DNA from: Herbaspirillum sp. meg3
Lineage (GTDB): Bacteria > Pseudomonadota > Gammaproteobacteria > Burkholderiales > Burkholderiaceae_D
Assembly: GCF_002257565.1 (NCBI RefSeq)
Contig: NZ_CP022736.1
Coordinates: 372,001-436,000 of the forward strand
Direction: 5' to 3'
DNA: 64,000 bases
A program made the position numbers and the translations under genes. Shown here piece after piece: positions 1 to 8,711 of this stretch. How positions within the stretch are numbered: the first letter of the stretch is position 1; every line of letters starts with the position of its first letter. The notes below the pieces were generated by a model. The model was not told where the DNA came from and did no database searches. It was given only the letters and a program-made list of their open reading frames with translations.

Positions 1-92
1 TTGAGTTGAATCCGGTCGAGCGCGTTTCCTGCCACGCTTACACCCCACGTTCCATCAGCAAACCAGACATGCCATTGCTCACCGGCAATCAT
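1..92 (-). CDS. N-terminal fragment of an unrecognised protein, cut by window edge
   Basis: Reading leftwards from an ATG at 92 there is an uninterrupted frame to the window edge (30 codons), starting MIAGEQWHVWFADGTWGV. The peptide has a natural-looking alternation of hydrophobic and polar residues and a weak purine-rich stretch (GAGAAGAG) sits just upstream. It is divergent from the exporter gene at 191. I do not recognise the family, and the rest of the gene lies outside the window, so this is a modest-confidence call. Confidence 0.4.
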   Translation of the reverse strand, partial: MIAGEQWHVWFADGTWGVSVAGNALDRIQL

Positions 93-190
93 CGACTCTT
101 CTCATTGGCAGCATGATAAAAGAAGAACTGCGCGACAGTGAGCAGTGCCTGTCAGTGATCTACCCCATTCCTATTATTTGATGAGCATGA

Positions 191-1114
191 ATGACTAGCA
201 AGAAGGCCACCATTATTGGACTCACCGCAGTGGTCCTCTGGAGTTCGATTGTCGGATTGATTCGCGGCGTCGGCGAATATCTCGGCGCCACCGGCGGCGC
301 AGCGATGATTTACAGCGTCGCTTCCTTATTCCTGTTGTTATCGGTCGGCGTCCCCACACTCAGCAGCTTCCCAAAAAAATACCTGTTTTGGGGGAGTGTC
401 CTGTTTGTGAGTTATGAAATCTGCCTTTCCCTGTCGATAGGCTATGCCAACACAGGCCGGCAAGCAATCGAGGTCGGCATGGTCAATTATCTGTGGCCGA
501 CATTCACGCTCATCTTCGCTATCGCATTCAACAAACAGCGCGCCACCTGGCTAGCCGTCCCCGGTTTTCTATTCTCGATTGTGGGCATCTGCTGGGTGCT
601 GGGCGGCGACCAGGGGCTGGATGTTGCGGGCATGCTCGTCAACATTCAAGACAATCCACTCAGTTACGGCCTGGCTTTTTTCGGCGCGATCATCTGGGCC
701 GCGTACTGTAGCGTGACTGCCAGCCTCGCGAAGGGAAAGAACGGCGTGACGTTGTTCTTCATTCTTGTCGCGCTGACGCTGTGGGCGAAGTTCTTTCTCG
801 GCGATCATGGTGCGATGTCGTTCAGCACGCCGGCGGTTGTCTACCTGCTCCTGGCAGCGGCGGCGATGGGGTTTGGCTATGCTGCATGGAACGTTGGAAT
901 CTTGCATGGCAACGTGACTGTTCTGGCGGGTGCGTCGTACTTCATTCCCGTTTTTTCGTCGGCGCTGTCGGCTGTCTTGTTGCATGCGCCTTTGCCGAAG
1001 TCATTCTGGGTCGGCGCGTCTTTGGTATGCGCCGGTTCGATACTGTGCTGGCTGGCAACAAGGTTTAAAAAATCGCCGGCAGCGCAAGAGGACGCCGTCG
1101 CAGATTGTTTGTGA
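191..1114 (+). CDS. yddG: Aromatic amino acid exporter YddG (DMT superfamily)
   Basis: Inner-membrane drug/metabolite transporter that exports aromatic amino acids and related metabolites. The 307 residues form about ten hydrophobic segments arranged as two EamA halves. The sequence closely follows E. coli YddG as I know it: LWSSIVGLIRGV near residue 20, the stretch IEVGMVNYLWP near 95, IWAAYCSVT near 170 and AAWNVGILHGNVT near 235 are all hallmark motifs, and the length matches the family. It stands alone, with a divergent partial gene upstream and about 390 bases of empty sequence downstream. The ATG at 191 fits the family N-terminus (MTSKKATIIGL), although the ribosome binding site is weak. 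Confidence 0.93.
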   Translation: MTSKKATIIGLTAVVLWSSIVGLIRGVGEYLGATGGAAMIYSVASLFLLLSVGVPTLSSFPKKYLFWGSVLFVSYEICLSLSIGYANTGRQAIEVGMVNYLWPTFTLIFAIAFNKQRATWLAVPGFLFSIVGICWVLGGDQGLDVAGMLVNIQDNPLSYGLAFFGAIIWAAYCSVTASLAKGKNGVTLFFILVALTLWAKFFLGDHGAMSFSTPAVVYLLLAAAAMGFGYAAWNVGILHGNVTVLAGASYFIPVFSSALSAVLLHAPLPKSFWVGASLVCAGSILCWLATRFKKSPAAQEDAVADCL

Positions 1115-1500
1115 GGCGCCTGCTAAAAGCGCATACAAATAGGACAGAAGCAGAAGGTTTCTTTTTTGCTATCGATTCGATGAAGACAATCCATTCCTTG
1201 CCTCGTGATCGTATGACTGATTTCATCGCCTGACAGTCAAGCCAGCCAAGCCAGTCAACAGAGCAGATCTCGCCCACACTGGAATTGAGCGCCGCTTCAT
1301 ATTCAACGTTTTCAAGCCATCGCCGCTATCCCAGGCGTATTGTTTTGCACAGATCAAGTTACAAGCTGTTTCGAACTTTGCAATTGCGGTCACAAATACA
1401 GGGCGATATCACGCGCATAATTAGCACCAAGGCCGTCTGAGGACGGCTGGATATTGTCACGTTTATCGTTATGCATTACACAGGCCGGGAGCCAGGCATC
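1115..1500. other. Intergenic stretch with no supported gene
   Basis: Nothing coding is supported here. Short frames on both strands lack a ribosome binding site and recognisable motifs. A small run of CCAG/CCAAG units near 1238-1258 is too short and irregular to call a repeat array. The promoter of the DUF2076 gene presumably lies in the last 150 bases, but I see no convincing -35/-10 pair. Confidence 0.5.
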
Positions 1501-2241
1501 ATGAATCCTCAAGAAACACAAATGCTTCAAGATTTTCTCAATCAACTGACGCAGGTACGCGGCATCGGCAAAGATGCGCAAGCCGATGCAATGATTGCCG
1601 CAGCCGTGGCTCAGCAGCCGGATGCGGCCTACCTGCTGGTGCAACGAGCGTTGTTGATGGATCAGGCGCTTGCCACATCCAAGACCCAGATTGCCGCATT
1701 GCAAAGTCAGGTACAGGCGCTGCAATCCGGCGCAACCCCGGCGCGTGGTTTTCTGGACGGCAATACCTGGGGAAATACGCCGGCGGCTTCCGTGCGCTCC
1801 GAACCTGCACCTGCTTATGCGCCGGTTTACGCTTCCCCTCCTGCATCCGCGCCTGCACAGATGGCTCCGCAATACCAGGCCGCGCCAACAGCATCCTCAG
1901 GTTTTTTTGGCGGTGGTATGGGTAGCATGCTGGGCACCGTTGCGGCTACCGCTGCTGGTGTGGCGGGTGGCGCTTTCTTGTACCAGGGAATCGAGCATCT
2001 GATGAATGGCAACAGCAGCAGCTTTGGATCAGCGCGTCAGAATGGATTGAGTTCCCCTGTGGAAAACGTCGAGAACACCACGGTCAACAACTACTACGGC
2101 GACAACGCGGACAAGACGCGTGGCCAAGACCGCGACGACAGCGGTAGTGGAATGGCTTCCAACAATGATCTTGCCGACCTGGGCAATATTGACCTTGACG
2201 ACAGCAGTGACAGCGGCAGTTACGATGATTCCATGGTGTAG
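1501..2241 (+). CDS. DUF2076 domain protein
   Basis: The N-terminal 75 residues (MNPQETQMLQDFLNQL onward, a helical region ending in a coiled-coil-like stretch around residues 58-72) match the DUF2076 family (COG3416), often labelled periplasmic ligand-binding sensor although no function is established. A proline/alanine-rich linker follows, then a glycine-rich hydrophobic segment near residues 135-160 (GGGMGSMLGTVAATAAGVAGG) that could be a membrane or glycine-zipper helix, and an acidic Asp/Ser-rich tail. I chose the ATG at 1501 over the one at 1471 because GGGAG lies about ten bases upstream and family members begin MNPQE. It is monocistronic and followed by a hairpin. Confidence 0.8.
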   Translation: MNPQETQMLQDFLNQLTQVRGIGKDAQADAMIAAAVAQQPDAAYLLVQRALLMDQALATSKTQIAALQSQVQALQSGATPARGFLDGNTWGNTPAASVRSEPAPAYAPVYASPPASAPAQMAPQYQAAPTASSGFFGGGMGSMLGTVAATAAGVAGGAFLYQGIEHLMNGNSSSFGSARQNGLSSPVENVENTTVNNYYGDNADKTRGQDRDDSGSGMASNNDLADLGNIDLDDSSDSGSYDDSMV

Positions 2242-2292
2242 GTGCGCTGCATGGAAAGTTGAAAATGTCAGATGGACGATTGCAAAGACCCA

Positions 2293-2318
2293 ACAAAGCC
2301 TGCGAGTGCAGGCTTTGT
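2293..2318 (+). terminator. Probable terminator hairpin after the DUF2076 gene
   Basis: A perfect 11-bp stem (ACAAAGCCTGC / GCAGGCTTTGT) with a GAGT loop begins 52 bases after the stop codon. The following sequence is only moderately T-rich (TTTGTCATTATT), so termination may be imperfect. The hairpin also lies downstream of the convergent hydrolase gene that ends at 2419. Confidence 0.55.
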
Positions 2319-2418
2319 CATTATTGGACTGCACTCTTGGTCAATAGATGTTCGGCAAGTTCAACCATGCCATGGTGGATAAGTTCAGAGTCAATATTTT
2401 GCTTCGCCTGGATTTTCT

Positions 2419-3240
2419 CTAACAATAAATCGACGAGTAGTCGCTAAGCATCCGCTCAGATTCACGTGCGCTTTTTATTGCACCGTACTCCAAATCTACA
2501 ATAAGCAGCTCGCCCTCATTCTCTTTTGCCTGCGCGATACACTCCCCCATAGGGGACCACACGCCACTTCGACCGCAGGTCTGCCAACCGCCTGTCGTCC
2601 CACAGTAGTTAGACATGGCAACATATATCGTGTTGTCCAGTGCTCGCGCCGGCATCCATACGGAGAGTTCTTGGCGCCCGATTATTTTGCTGAAGAGTGC
2701 CGATACAAGGTACACATCGCACTGGTCCAATGCCAGCCGCCGTGCATGCTCAGGAAATCCGGCGTCGTAACATATCCCGAGTCCTATCTTCCATCCTTTC
2801 ACCACAATCTTCTTATCTTCGGTTCCTGCGATAAACCAATCCTTTTCTGAATGGAACAGATGTTGTTTGTGATAAAAATCCATATTGCCGTCGGGTGTAG
2901 CGATGAGGCTGCTAATTCTGCGTACGGCGTTAATCATGGTTGGTGCGCCCACGACGATGGTGAGTGCCAGCCTCTGTGAAAGCTGCCTTAGAAAAAGCAC
3001 GGAATCGTCGTCTGGAGTGATTAAAGCAGAATCACCCATCTGCTTCAGAAGCTGAGGCTCATACCCTGTTAAAAATTTTTCAGGAAAATTTATAACATCT
3101 GCGCCCTTGGTAGCCGCCTCTTTACTGAGCAGCCTGACCTTGTCCAGGTTTGCGACCGAATCTCCAGGAATGGCTTCTGCCTGTGCAACGGCGATCGTCA
3201 AATTGCTCTGACCAATGCTGCTCTCGTCAATTAGGTTCAC
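2419..3240 (-). CDS. Carbon-nitrogen hydrolase (nitrilase superfamily)
   Basis: Cytoplasmic amidase or nitrilase-like enzyme that hydrolyses a non-peptide C-N bond through a Glu-Lys-Cys triad. All three residues are visible: Glu54 in NFPEKF, Lys125 in FYHKQHLF and Cys157 in GLGICYDAGFPE. The 273-residue length is typical of a single-domain member. No ATG is available; I chose the GTG at 3240 because AAAGGA sits 8 bases upstream, whereas the TTG two codons earlier is too close to it. The substrate cannot be told from sequence. The VOC gene lies upstream on the same strand but 130 bases away, so co-transcription is only possible. Confidence 0.85.
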   Translation of the reverse strand: MNLIDESSIGQSNLTIAVAQAEAIPGDSVANLDKVRLLSKEAATKGADVINFPEKFLTGYEPQLLKQMGDSALITPDDDSVLFLRQLSQRLALTIVVGAPTMINAVRRISSLIATPDGNMDFYHKQHLFHSEKDWFIAGTEDKKIVVKGWKIGLGICYDAGFPEHARRLALDQCDVYLVSALFSKIIGRQELSVWMPARALDNTIYVAMSNYCGTTGGWQTCGRSGVWSPMGECIAQAKENEGELLIVDLEYGAIKSARESERMLSDYSSIYC

Positions 3241-3372
3241 GTACAAATTCCTTTATTCCGGGATTTTCAAGGCGATTATCTTCATGTCCAAGTGGCACTC
3301 TTTTCAGATAGGCGGCGCCTGTGTATCAGGCATTGCGTATTGCTTGGGCTGCATCTGGCGGAAAAAGGGGCG

Positions 3373-3777
3373 TCATGGAATGTCAACCGGTAAGGCGTGA
3401 CAGGCAACGCAGAGCTTGTTGCCATCAGGGTCTCTAAAGTACGCGCCATAAAAATTGGCATGGTATTGCGGGCGAAGTCCGGGAGGACCTTCGCAGGTTC
3501 CCCCATTCTCCAAGGCGACCTGATGTGTCGCTCGGACGGCTGCCTGAGAAGTCGCGGCGAAGGCAACCATCTGCCCATTCCCCGCGTGATGTGGCTGTCC
3601 GTTATGAGGCTTGCAAATGACGAAGAATGGGCGCTCCTTCCCGGCGCTGTGCCATCCCGCCCATGGCTTCTCGTGATCACAGAAGCGTAGTTCGACACCG
3701 AGGCTGTTCATCAAGGGACGATAAAAGTTAAAGGCGCGGTCGAAGTCACTTACGCTCATGAAAATATGAGAAAACAC
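3373..3777 (-). CDS. VOC family (glyoxalase/bleomycin-resistance fold) protein
   Basis: A single vicinal-oxygen-chelate domain of 134 residues. The N-terminus MFSHIFMSVSDFDRAFNFY and the C-terminal AYFRDPDGNKLCVACH are the classic beginning and end of the paired beta-alpha-beta-beta-beta modules. Metal-dependent lyases, dioxygenases and resistance proteins share the fold, so the reaction cannot be stated. Translation probably starts at the GTG at 3777: AAGGAG lies five bases upstream, while the ATG at 3779 is in a different frame. Confidence 0.85.
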   Translation of the reverse strand: MFSHIFMSVSDFDRAFNFYRPLMNSLGVELRFCDHEKPWAGWHSAGKERPFFVICKPHNGQPHHAGNGQMVAFAATSQAAVRATHQVALENGGTCEGPPGLRPQYHANFYGAYFRDPDGNKLCVACHALPVDIP

Positions 3778-3992
3778 ATTGGCTCCTTAGCCTTTATAAA
3801 GGGGGCAACTGGCCGAATTGAGCCATTCACAAGTGACTTAATTCGTCTCGCTTCTGACGATCAACAAAGCCGTGAGTCGGCGCAGCACAGGTATACTACG
3901 TGAGACTCAATCCACCATCCGAGAGCAGAATTTCACCAGGAAGGAACGGTTCGATGTCGGCTGTGCTGCAAAAAAAATCACAAGTGGGCCAG

Positions 3993-5645
3993 CTATGCAG
4001 CAATTCTGTTAACTGGTTTAGACGTTGCGGTGACATTGATAGTTTTTATTCCCGCAGGGTGTGCAATCGCAGAAGCAGCTGATTCCTCCACTTTAAAAAT
4101 AGACACTGAGGCACGGAGACGGTCTGCCTGATCGGCCATTGCCTGTGCGGCCGCTGTTGCTTGCTCGACGAGAGCAGCATTCTGCTGAGTGACTTCATCC
4201 ATTTGAGTGATGGCGATATTGATCTGGGCGATACCGGTATGTTGTTCACTCGAGGCGGCAGCGATCTCACTCATGAGATCCGTAACGCTTTGTACGGACT
4301 GAACGACTTCTGACATCGTCTTGCCAGCGTCCGAGACAAGTTGCGACCCTGCGTTAACGTGCTGAACTGAGGCGCCGATGAGGTCCTTAATTTCCTTTGC
4401 CGCAGTTGCGCTGCGTTGTGCCAAGGTACGAACTTCGCTGGCAACGACCGCAAAGCCTCTACCTTCTTCTCCCGCACGCGCTGCTTCTACGGCTGCATTG
4501 AGTGCAAGAATATTGGTTTGAAAAGCGATCGCCTCCACCGACGCAATAATCTCTGTAACTTTGCGAGAGCTTTCCGAAATATCAGACATTGTCTTCACGA
4601 CGCCCTCCACAACTTTTCCACCCTTCAATGCAGTAGAAGAAGCTGAATTGGCCAGTATGCTGCCTTGCTTTGCGTTGTTCGTGTTTTGCTCAACAGTCGA
4701 TGTAATTTCCTCCATGCTTGAGGCGGTTTCCTCTAGTGACGCTGCCTGTTCTTCTGTGCGCCGGGATAAGTCGAGGTTGCCTTGTGCAATTTCGCTGGCA
4801 GCGGTTGCTATTGACTCGGCAGAGTGCTGGATACCAATCACTACGCTATTTAATTGGCTACGCATTTTTTCCAGCGAGACCATTAAACTATTAGGACTAG
4901 CTGTGTTTAAATCCAGAGCGACAGTCAGATTTCCTTGTGAAATCTCGCTTGCAATATATTGTGCCTGGCTAGGCTCGCCGCCCAATTGCTTCAATATACT
5001 TCTGACGATTAAAAATGCAGTGAGAATTCCCAAAAGAAGCGCCATCCCGGAGACGATGAAAGTTGTTGCGCGCAATCGCTGATATGTCACTTCAGCCTCA
5101 GCTGCTGCCTCTTCATTGAGCTGATCCTCAAAGGCAACCAGTTCTGCAAGACGATTCAGCCAAATCGTTTGTTTAGGGCGGATTTCTTGAATAAGAAGCG
5201 AGGTGATCGATTCAACATTATTGCTCGCACCTAGCGCTGCCGCCTTTTCAATAAGAGGGGTTACCGCTGCTTCATCCGCTTTTAGCGCTGCAAATAGTTC
5301 GTGCTCCCTCTGCGTGGTCCCTGGCTCCTGCGTAAAAAGCCTTCCCAGTTCCTGATAAGAATCAGCATATTTCTTTTCAAGTGGTTTCAGGCGAGCTAAC
5401 TCCTTGTTAATAAGCTCCTGATCTGTGAATAGTGCCAAATTCCTGATGACAAGAGCGCGAGTTTGCACACTCGTTGCCATTTGGTTTGCCAATTTTGCTT
5501 CGGCATTGTTGACGTAGGTGATTTCGTTGAGCTTATCTCGGAGGCTCGACATTCCAGAGATGCCAAATATTGCTACTACAATCAGGGCCACCAACACGAC
5601 TGAAAAGCCGATACTGAGCCTAGTAGACACCTTCATATCTTTCAT
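3993..5645 (-). CDS. Methyl-accepting chemotaxis protein with four-helix-bundle sensor
   Basis: Transmembrane chemoreceptor that controls CheA kinase activity. The 550 residues run: TM1 (about 13-35), a periplasmic helical domain of the 4HB_MCP type with no Cache motifs (about 36-190), TM2 (about 193-213), a HAMP-like linker and a long cytoplasmic signalling hairpin. The hairpin tip contains FQTNILALNAAVEAARAGEEGRGFAVVASEVR. The flanking helices carry RRTEEQAASLEETASSMEEIT and AALVEQATAAAQAM, the methylation-type helices. There is no NWETF-like CheR pentapeptide at the C-terminus. GGAG lies 8 bases before the ATG. It is monocistronic, and the ligand is unknown. Confidence 0.93.
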   Translation of the reverse strand: MKDMKVSTRLSIGFSVVLVALIVVAIFGISGMSSLRDKLNEITYVNNAEAKLANQMATSVQTRALVIRNLALFTDQELINKELARLKPLEKKYADSYQELGRLFTQEPGTTQREHELFAALKADEAAVTPLIEKAAALGASNNVESITSLLIQEIRPKQTIWLNRLAELVAFEDQLNEEAAAEAEVTYQRLRATTFIVSGMALLLGILTAFLIVRSILKQLGGEPSQAQYIASEISQGNLTVALDLNTASPNSLMVSLEKMRSQLNSVVIGIQHSAESIATAASEIAQGNLDLSRRTEEQAASLEETASSMEEITSTVEQNTNNAKQGSILANSASSTALKGGKVVEGVVKTMSDISESSRKVTEIIASVEAIAFQTNILALNAAVEAARAGEEGRGFAVVASEVRTLAQRSATAAKEIKDLIGASVQHVNAGSQLVSDAGKTMSEVVQSVQSVTDLMSEIAAASSEQHTGIAQINIAITQMDEVTQQNAALVEQATAAAQAMADQADRLRASVSIFKVEESAASAIAHPAGIKTINVTATSKPVNRIAA

Positions 5646-6170
5646 TTTTCACTCCTCAATAGACGCATTACGTTAGGCTGCTTCAGAAATAGACAACGTC
5701 GCGTGAAACTACTAAGTTTCGTCAAATCTAAGGGAGACAATCCCAATCAATAAATCGGGTAACGGATCAGAATAATCGACATTGCATGACTGAGTACCGT
5801 CACCATTGAGCAGCGTGACGGATAAGTGCCTTTGACGCGCTTCAGGCAATCACTCCATAGATGCGGCGTCGCGCAAGTTGAATTGATACGTACATCGAAT
5901 TCCCACAGCGACGATATACACAGTAGAAACGGAAAAACTCGCGAAACTTCATTTTATTGATTCTTCAATTTTGCCTGTTTGTGCTTCTCTGTTGTTCGGC
6001 ATGCTTTCCCCGTCCTATCTGAGGAAATACGACAATCATCCGCCTGGCATCGCGATAGAGTGCGTCCCATTGTTACGATGAATTTTAGAAGTCTCTGTGC
6101 ATGCTCGCCATATCAATATTGCGAATACATATTTGCCGTATCGGCAAAGTACCCAGGCACGAGTCCGTGT
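5646..6170. other. Intergenic stretch with one short inverted repeat
   Basis: About 520 bases without a supported gene. The only structure I see is CCGTCAC (5797-5803) and GTGACGG (5815-5821), a 7-bp inverted repeat with an 11-base spacer located about 150 bases upstream of the chemoreceptor start. It could be an operator for that gene or coincidence. A 69-codon plus-strand frame at 5979 lacks a ribosome binding site and protein-like composition. Confidence 0.35.
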
Positions 6171-7394
6171 TTAGCGCAGGTTGATTGACTCATGGTTAGC
6201 AAATAGTTCTCTGGCAAAGAACCAGACAAACAAGGCAATAGAAGAAATGGCGCTCAGCACAATAAAGGCCATACTGTAGCTATAGCGGTGAGCAATCGCG
6301 CCAGCTAACGCAGGGCTCAATGCGGCCCCAAGGCCTTGAATTGTCGTCACCGCGCCAAGGCCGATGTTGATATGACCGCTTCCTCGCAGTAGCTGCGCCA
6401 CTAGTCCCGGAAGTGCTACGCCAAGTATGCCTGCGCCGATCCCGTCGAGAAATTGCACGGGAATCAAGGCCCACGGAGAATTCCAGTAGCCGGCAATCAG
6501 ACCGCGTACGGGCAACACCATGATGGCTGCCATCACCAACACCCAATAGCCATACCGCACGGCGGAACGTCCGGCCAGCAGGGCCACGGGAATCATCACG
6601 AGTTGAGCAATGATAATAGTCATCGCCGTGAATGCGCTGGGATCAGCAAGCCCCTGCGAGACGATCGCTTGCCCTAACAGGGGAAGCATGGCTGCATTGC
6701 CAAGATGGAACAGCATCATGGTGATTGCCAACAACAGCAACGGCGCCGACCTGGCTAGCACCTTCAACGCCGATGAGTCGAAAGCAGTATTCCCTCCCGG
6801 CTCCAGACCGCACGCGACGTCATGGTCTATGTCTTGCGGCCTGATTTTCGAGATGCAGACCAGCGAGCCCGCGGCCATCAATGCCATCAAGATAAATACG
6901 GCAGGCAATCCCCAGTAGTAGCCGAGCAGACCGGCCAACGCTGCCGATACCATGTTGCCGGCGTGATTCCATGCTTCATTGATACCCAACTGATGCGCCA
7001 GTCGCTCTTGACCGACAAGACCCAGCGTCACGCCGGCAAGTGCAGGACCAATGATGGCGCCAACAATACCTGTATCGATCTGAGAGGCGGCGGTGACGAC
7101 AAATGTCGACGAAATAAAAAGAACCAGCGTACCCACAATGACAAAAACAGCGCCGAGCGCCAGCAAAAGCCGCTTTGACCGGGAAGCATCGATCAGCGCT
7201 CCCAGCGGCGTCGTGGCCAGCATGCCCGCGATGCCGCCAATCGTCATGACATAGCCGATGTCATCCGCCTGCCAACCTCGACCCATGAGAAATACGCCGA
7301 GAAAAGGTCCCAGCCCATCGCGCACGTCGGCCAAAAAGAAATTAAGCCCGGGCAACCATGCCGTGGACTGAAGAGACGCTTGTCGGGTCGTCAT
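6171..7394 (-). CDS. MFS transporter
   Basis: Major facilitator with 12 predicted membrane segments in 407 residues. The N-terminal half has the MFS motif-A-like loop between TM2 and TM3 (GALIDASRSKRLLL). The start NFFLADVRDGLGPFLGVFLM resembles a subfamily of uncharacterised MFS proteins that often sits beside small DMT proteins. The open frame extends 79 codons further upstream but there overlaps the DUF486 gene in another frame, so I take the ATG at 7394 (MTTRQASLQS), eight bases after the DUF486 stop. The tight spacing suggests a two-gene operon. The substrate is unknown. Confidence 0.85.
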   Translation of the reverse strand: MTTRQASLQSTAWLPGLNFFLADVRDGLGPFLGVFLMGRGWQADDIGYVMTIGGIAGMLATTPLGALIDASRSKRLLLALGAVFVIVGTLVLFISSTFVVTAASQIDTGIVGAIIGPALAGVTLGLVGQERLAHQLGINEAWNHAGNMVSAALAGLLGYYWGLPAVFILMALMAAGSLVCISKIRPQDIDHDVACGLEPGGNTAFDSSALKVLARSAPLLLLAITMMLFHLGNAAMLPLLGQAIVSQGLADPSAFTAMTIIIAQLVMIPVALLAGRSAVRYGYWVLVMAAIMVLPVRGLIAGYWNSPWALIPVQFLDGIGAGILGVALPGLVAQLLRGSGHINIGLGAVTTIQGLGAALSPALAGAIAHRYSYSMAFIVLSAISSIALFVWFFARELFANHESINLR

Positions 7395-7402
7395 GATGAT
7401 TT

Positions 7403-7750
7403 TTATCCTATCGGTCCCTTGAAGATAAAAAAAGCGCCCAGGCAAATAAAAGCAAAGCCGATCAGATGATTGATCGTAAATTGCTCTCCCAAATAGAAGA
7501 CCGAAAAGACGGAAAAGACCAAGAGGGTGATGACTTCCTGCATGGTTTTCAGTTCGGCTGCGTTGTAGACGCTGTGCCCGATGCGATTTGCCGGCACAGC
7601 AAAGCAGTATTCGGCGAATGCAATCATCCAACTGACCAGGATGACTAGATATAGAGGTCTGTTTTCAAACTTGAGATGACCGTACCAGGCGAAAGTCATA
7701 AAGACATTCGACACCAGCAAGAAAACGATGGGCAAGATTTTGGGAGACAT
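7403..7750 (-). CDS. DMT family protein, DUF486
   Basis: A small integral membrane protein of 115 residues with four hydrophobic segments, matching the DUF486 branch of the drug/metabolite transporter superfamily. Recognisable pieces are FMTFAWYGHLKF near residue 20, EYCFAVPANRIGH near 48, LKTMQEVITLLVFSVFSV near 68 and the C-terminal GAFFIFKGP. Such four-helix proteins are thought to work as dimers, but the transported compound is not established. It precedes the MFS gene by eight bases on the same strand, so the two are probably translated from one message. Confidence 0.85.
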   Translation of the reverse strand: MSPKILPIVFLLVSNVFMTFAWYGHLKFENRPLYLVILVSWMIAFAEYCFAVPANRIGHSVYNAAELKTMQEVITLLVFSVFSVFYLGEQFTINHLIGFAFICLGAFFIFKGPIG

Positions 7751-7855
7751 GTGTCGTTGTTTTTAATAAAAAGGATTCGATATCAAGGCGCGTATTTTCC
7801 TGACCGGCAGAGCATCGCGACGTCCAGCCGGTCGGGCATCGGCAATCTGAATAGC

Positions 7856-8548
7856 TCAGGGGATGCGATCATAGATAGGCTGAAGCGTCGCCAGGCTTGT
7901 GCCGACGCTGATGGCTTCCAGCGACGTACCGTAGGCGTTGCTGGTTCCCAATCCCGATGCCGCAAAAGATGCGCCCTGCTGCATCGACAGGCGCAAGCTT
8001 TCGGGAGGGAAGCGCACGATACTGCCATCGACCAGAATCACGCCGTTGGCTTCGCCCCGCGGACCGGTCAAGACAGTGTCGATCCTGCCTTCCACCTTCT
8101 GCACCTGCAGACTCTGGGCGCGCAAATGTGGCGGCAAAGGCGTGCGCCCGTCGACAGCAGGCGGCTGGTCGAATAGGGTCTGCGAAGTCGCCAGGTTGAC
8201 GATCACGTCGGCTTTGACCGCGTCGCGCGCTTCAGGACGTCCGAAGACGCGGACCATCTGCCCCGGCTTGACCGTATCCGCCAGCGCATTGCTCATGTGC
8301 GGCGGAAATTTGACAATAGTGCCGTCCGTTAGACGCAAGCCATCCACTTCGCCATACGGATTGGTCAGCATGCGCTTGACCTGCCCCTGCGCAACTGGAG
8401 GGACGACGATGCCTGTCGCCGCCGGAGGCGGCGGTGGTGCGCCTTCAGGGCCCGGAGGCAAGGCATACGCGCTGGAGGTGGCGACGCCGACTGCGACGGT
8501 AAGGATAAGGATCTCGGGGATGGCAGTGAATGTTCGGGGAGAACGCAT
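7856..8548 (-). CDS. Secreted protein with two copies of an OB-like repeat, sigma-54 controlled
   Basis: Unrecognised 230-residue protein. Residues 1-29 form a signal peptide ending SSAYA, followed by a proline-rich linker. Two homologous modules follow: residues about 58-90 (VKRMLTNPYGEVDGLRLTDG) and about 153-185 (IDTVLTGPRGEANGVILVDG). Each has the pattern G-x-V/I-x(3)-LT-x-P-x-GE-x-(D/N)G then DG(T/S)IV(K/R)FPP, suggesting two small beta-barrel domains. A segment resembling part of the module (PGQMVRVFGRPEARDAVKADVI) lies between them. The start is supported by GGAG about six bases upstream. A -24/-12 promoter and paired enhancer sites lie in front of it, and the sigma-54 response regulator gene is the next gene upstream on the same strand. 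Its function is unknown. Confidence 0.7.
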   Translation of the reverse strand: MRSPRTFTAIPEILILTVAVGVATSSAYALPPGPEGAPPPPPAATGIVVPPVAQGQVKRMLTNPYGEVDGLRLTDGTIVKFPPHMSNALADTVKPGQMVRVFGRPEARDAVKADVIVNLATSQTLFDQPPAVDGRTPLPPHLRAQSLQVQKVEGRIDTVLTGPRGEANGVILVDGSIVRFPPESLRLSMQQGASFAASGLGTSNAYGTSLEAISVGTSLATLQPIYDRIP

Positions 8549-8586
8549 GATAGCTCCGTGAAGTGGCGAATGACATCATCACGGTC

Positions 8587-8600
8587 GCAATCATCATGCC
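8587..8600 (-). promoter_or_regulatory. Sigma-54 (-24/-12) promoter
   Basis: On the minus strand the sequence GGCATGATGATTGC matches the RpoN consensus GGCACG-N4-TTGC in all fixed positions but one, with the required ten bases between the GG and GC doublets. Transcription would begin near 8575, giving a leader of about 27 bases before the ATG at 8548. It lies between the secreted-protein gene and the gene for a sigma-54 activator. Confidence 0.7.
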
Positions 8601-8650
8601 TGCGTCAGAATCGTTTTAAATCAACAACTTACTTTTTTCAGGCGGCGAAC

Positions 8651-8692
8651 TTGTCCGACGAAGTGACATCACGGTGTCGCTTCATCGGACAA
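8651..8692 (-). promoter_or_regulatory. Paired upstream activator sites for the sigma-54 regulator
   Basis: Two 18-bp arms, TTGTCCGACGAAGTGACA and the reverse complement of TTGTCCGATGAAGCGACA, form an inverted repeat with 16 of 18 positions matching and a six-base centre (8669-8674). Each arm is itself a TGTC-N9-GACA dyad, the size of a dimeric activator site. The block is centred about 97 bases upstream of the predicted start of transcription, a normal enhancer distance. Confidence 0.65.
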
Positions 8693-8711
8693 CAGCGATT
8701 GAAATTTCCTC

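Noticed and set aside
1238..1262. Run of CCAG-type units as a tandem repeat or CRISPR-like element
   Set aside because: Only a few irregular units over about 25 bases. No CRISPR array, cas gene, tRNA or rRNA was found anywhere in the window.
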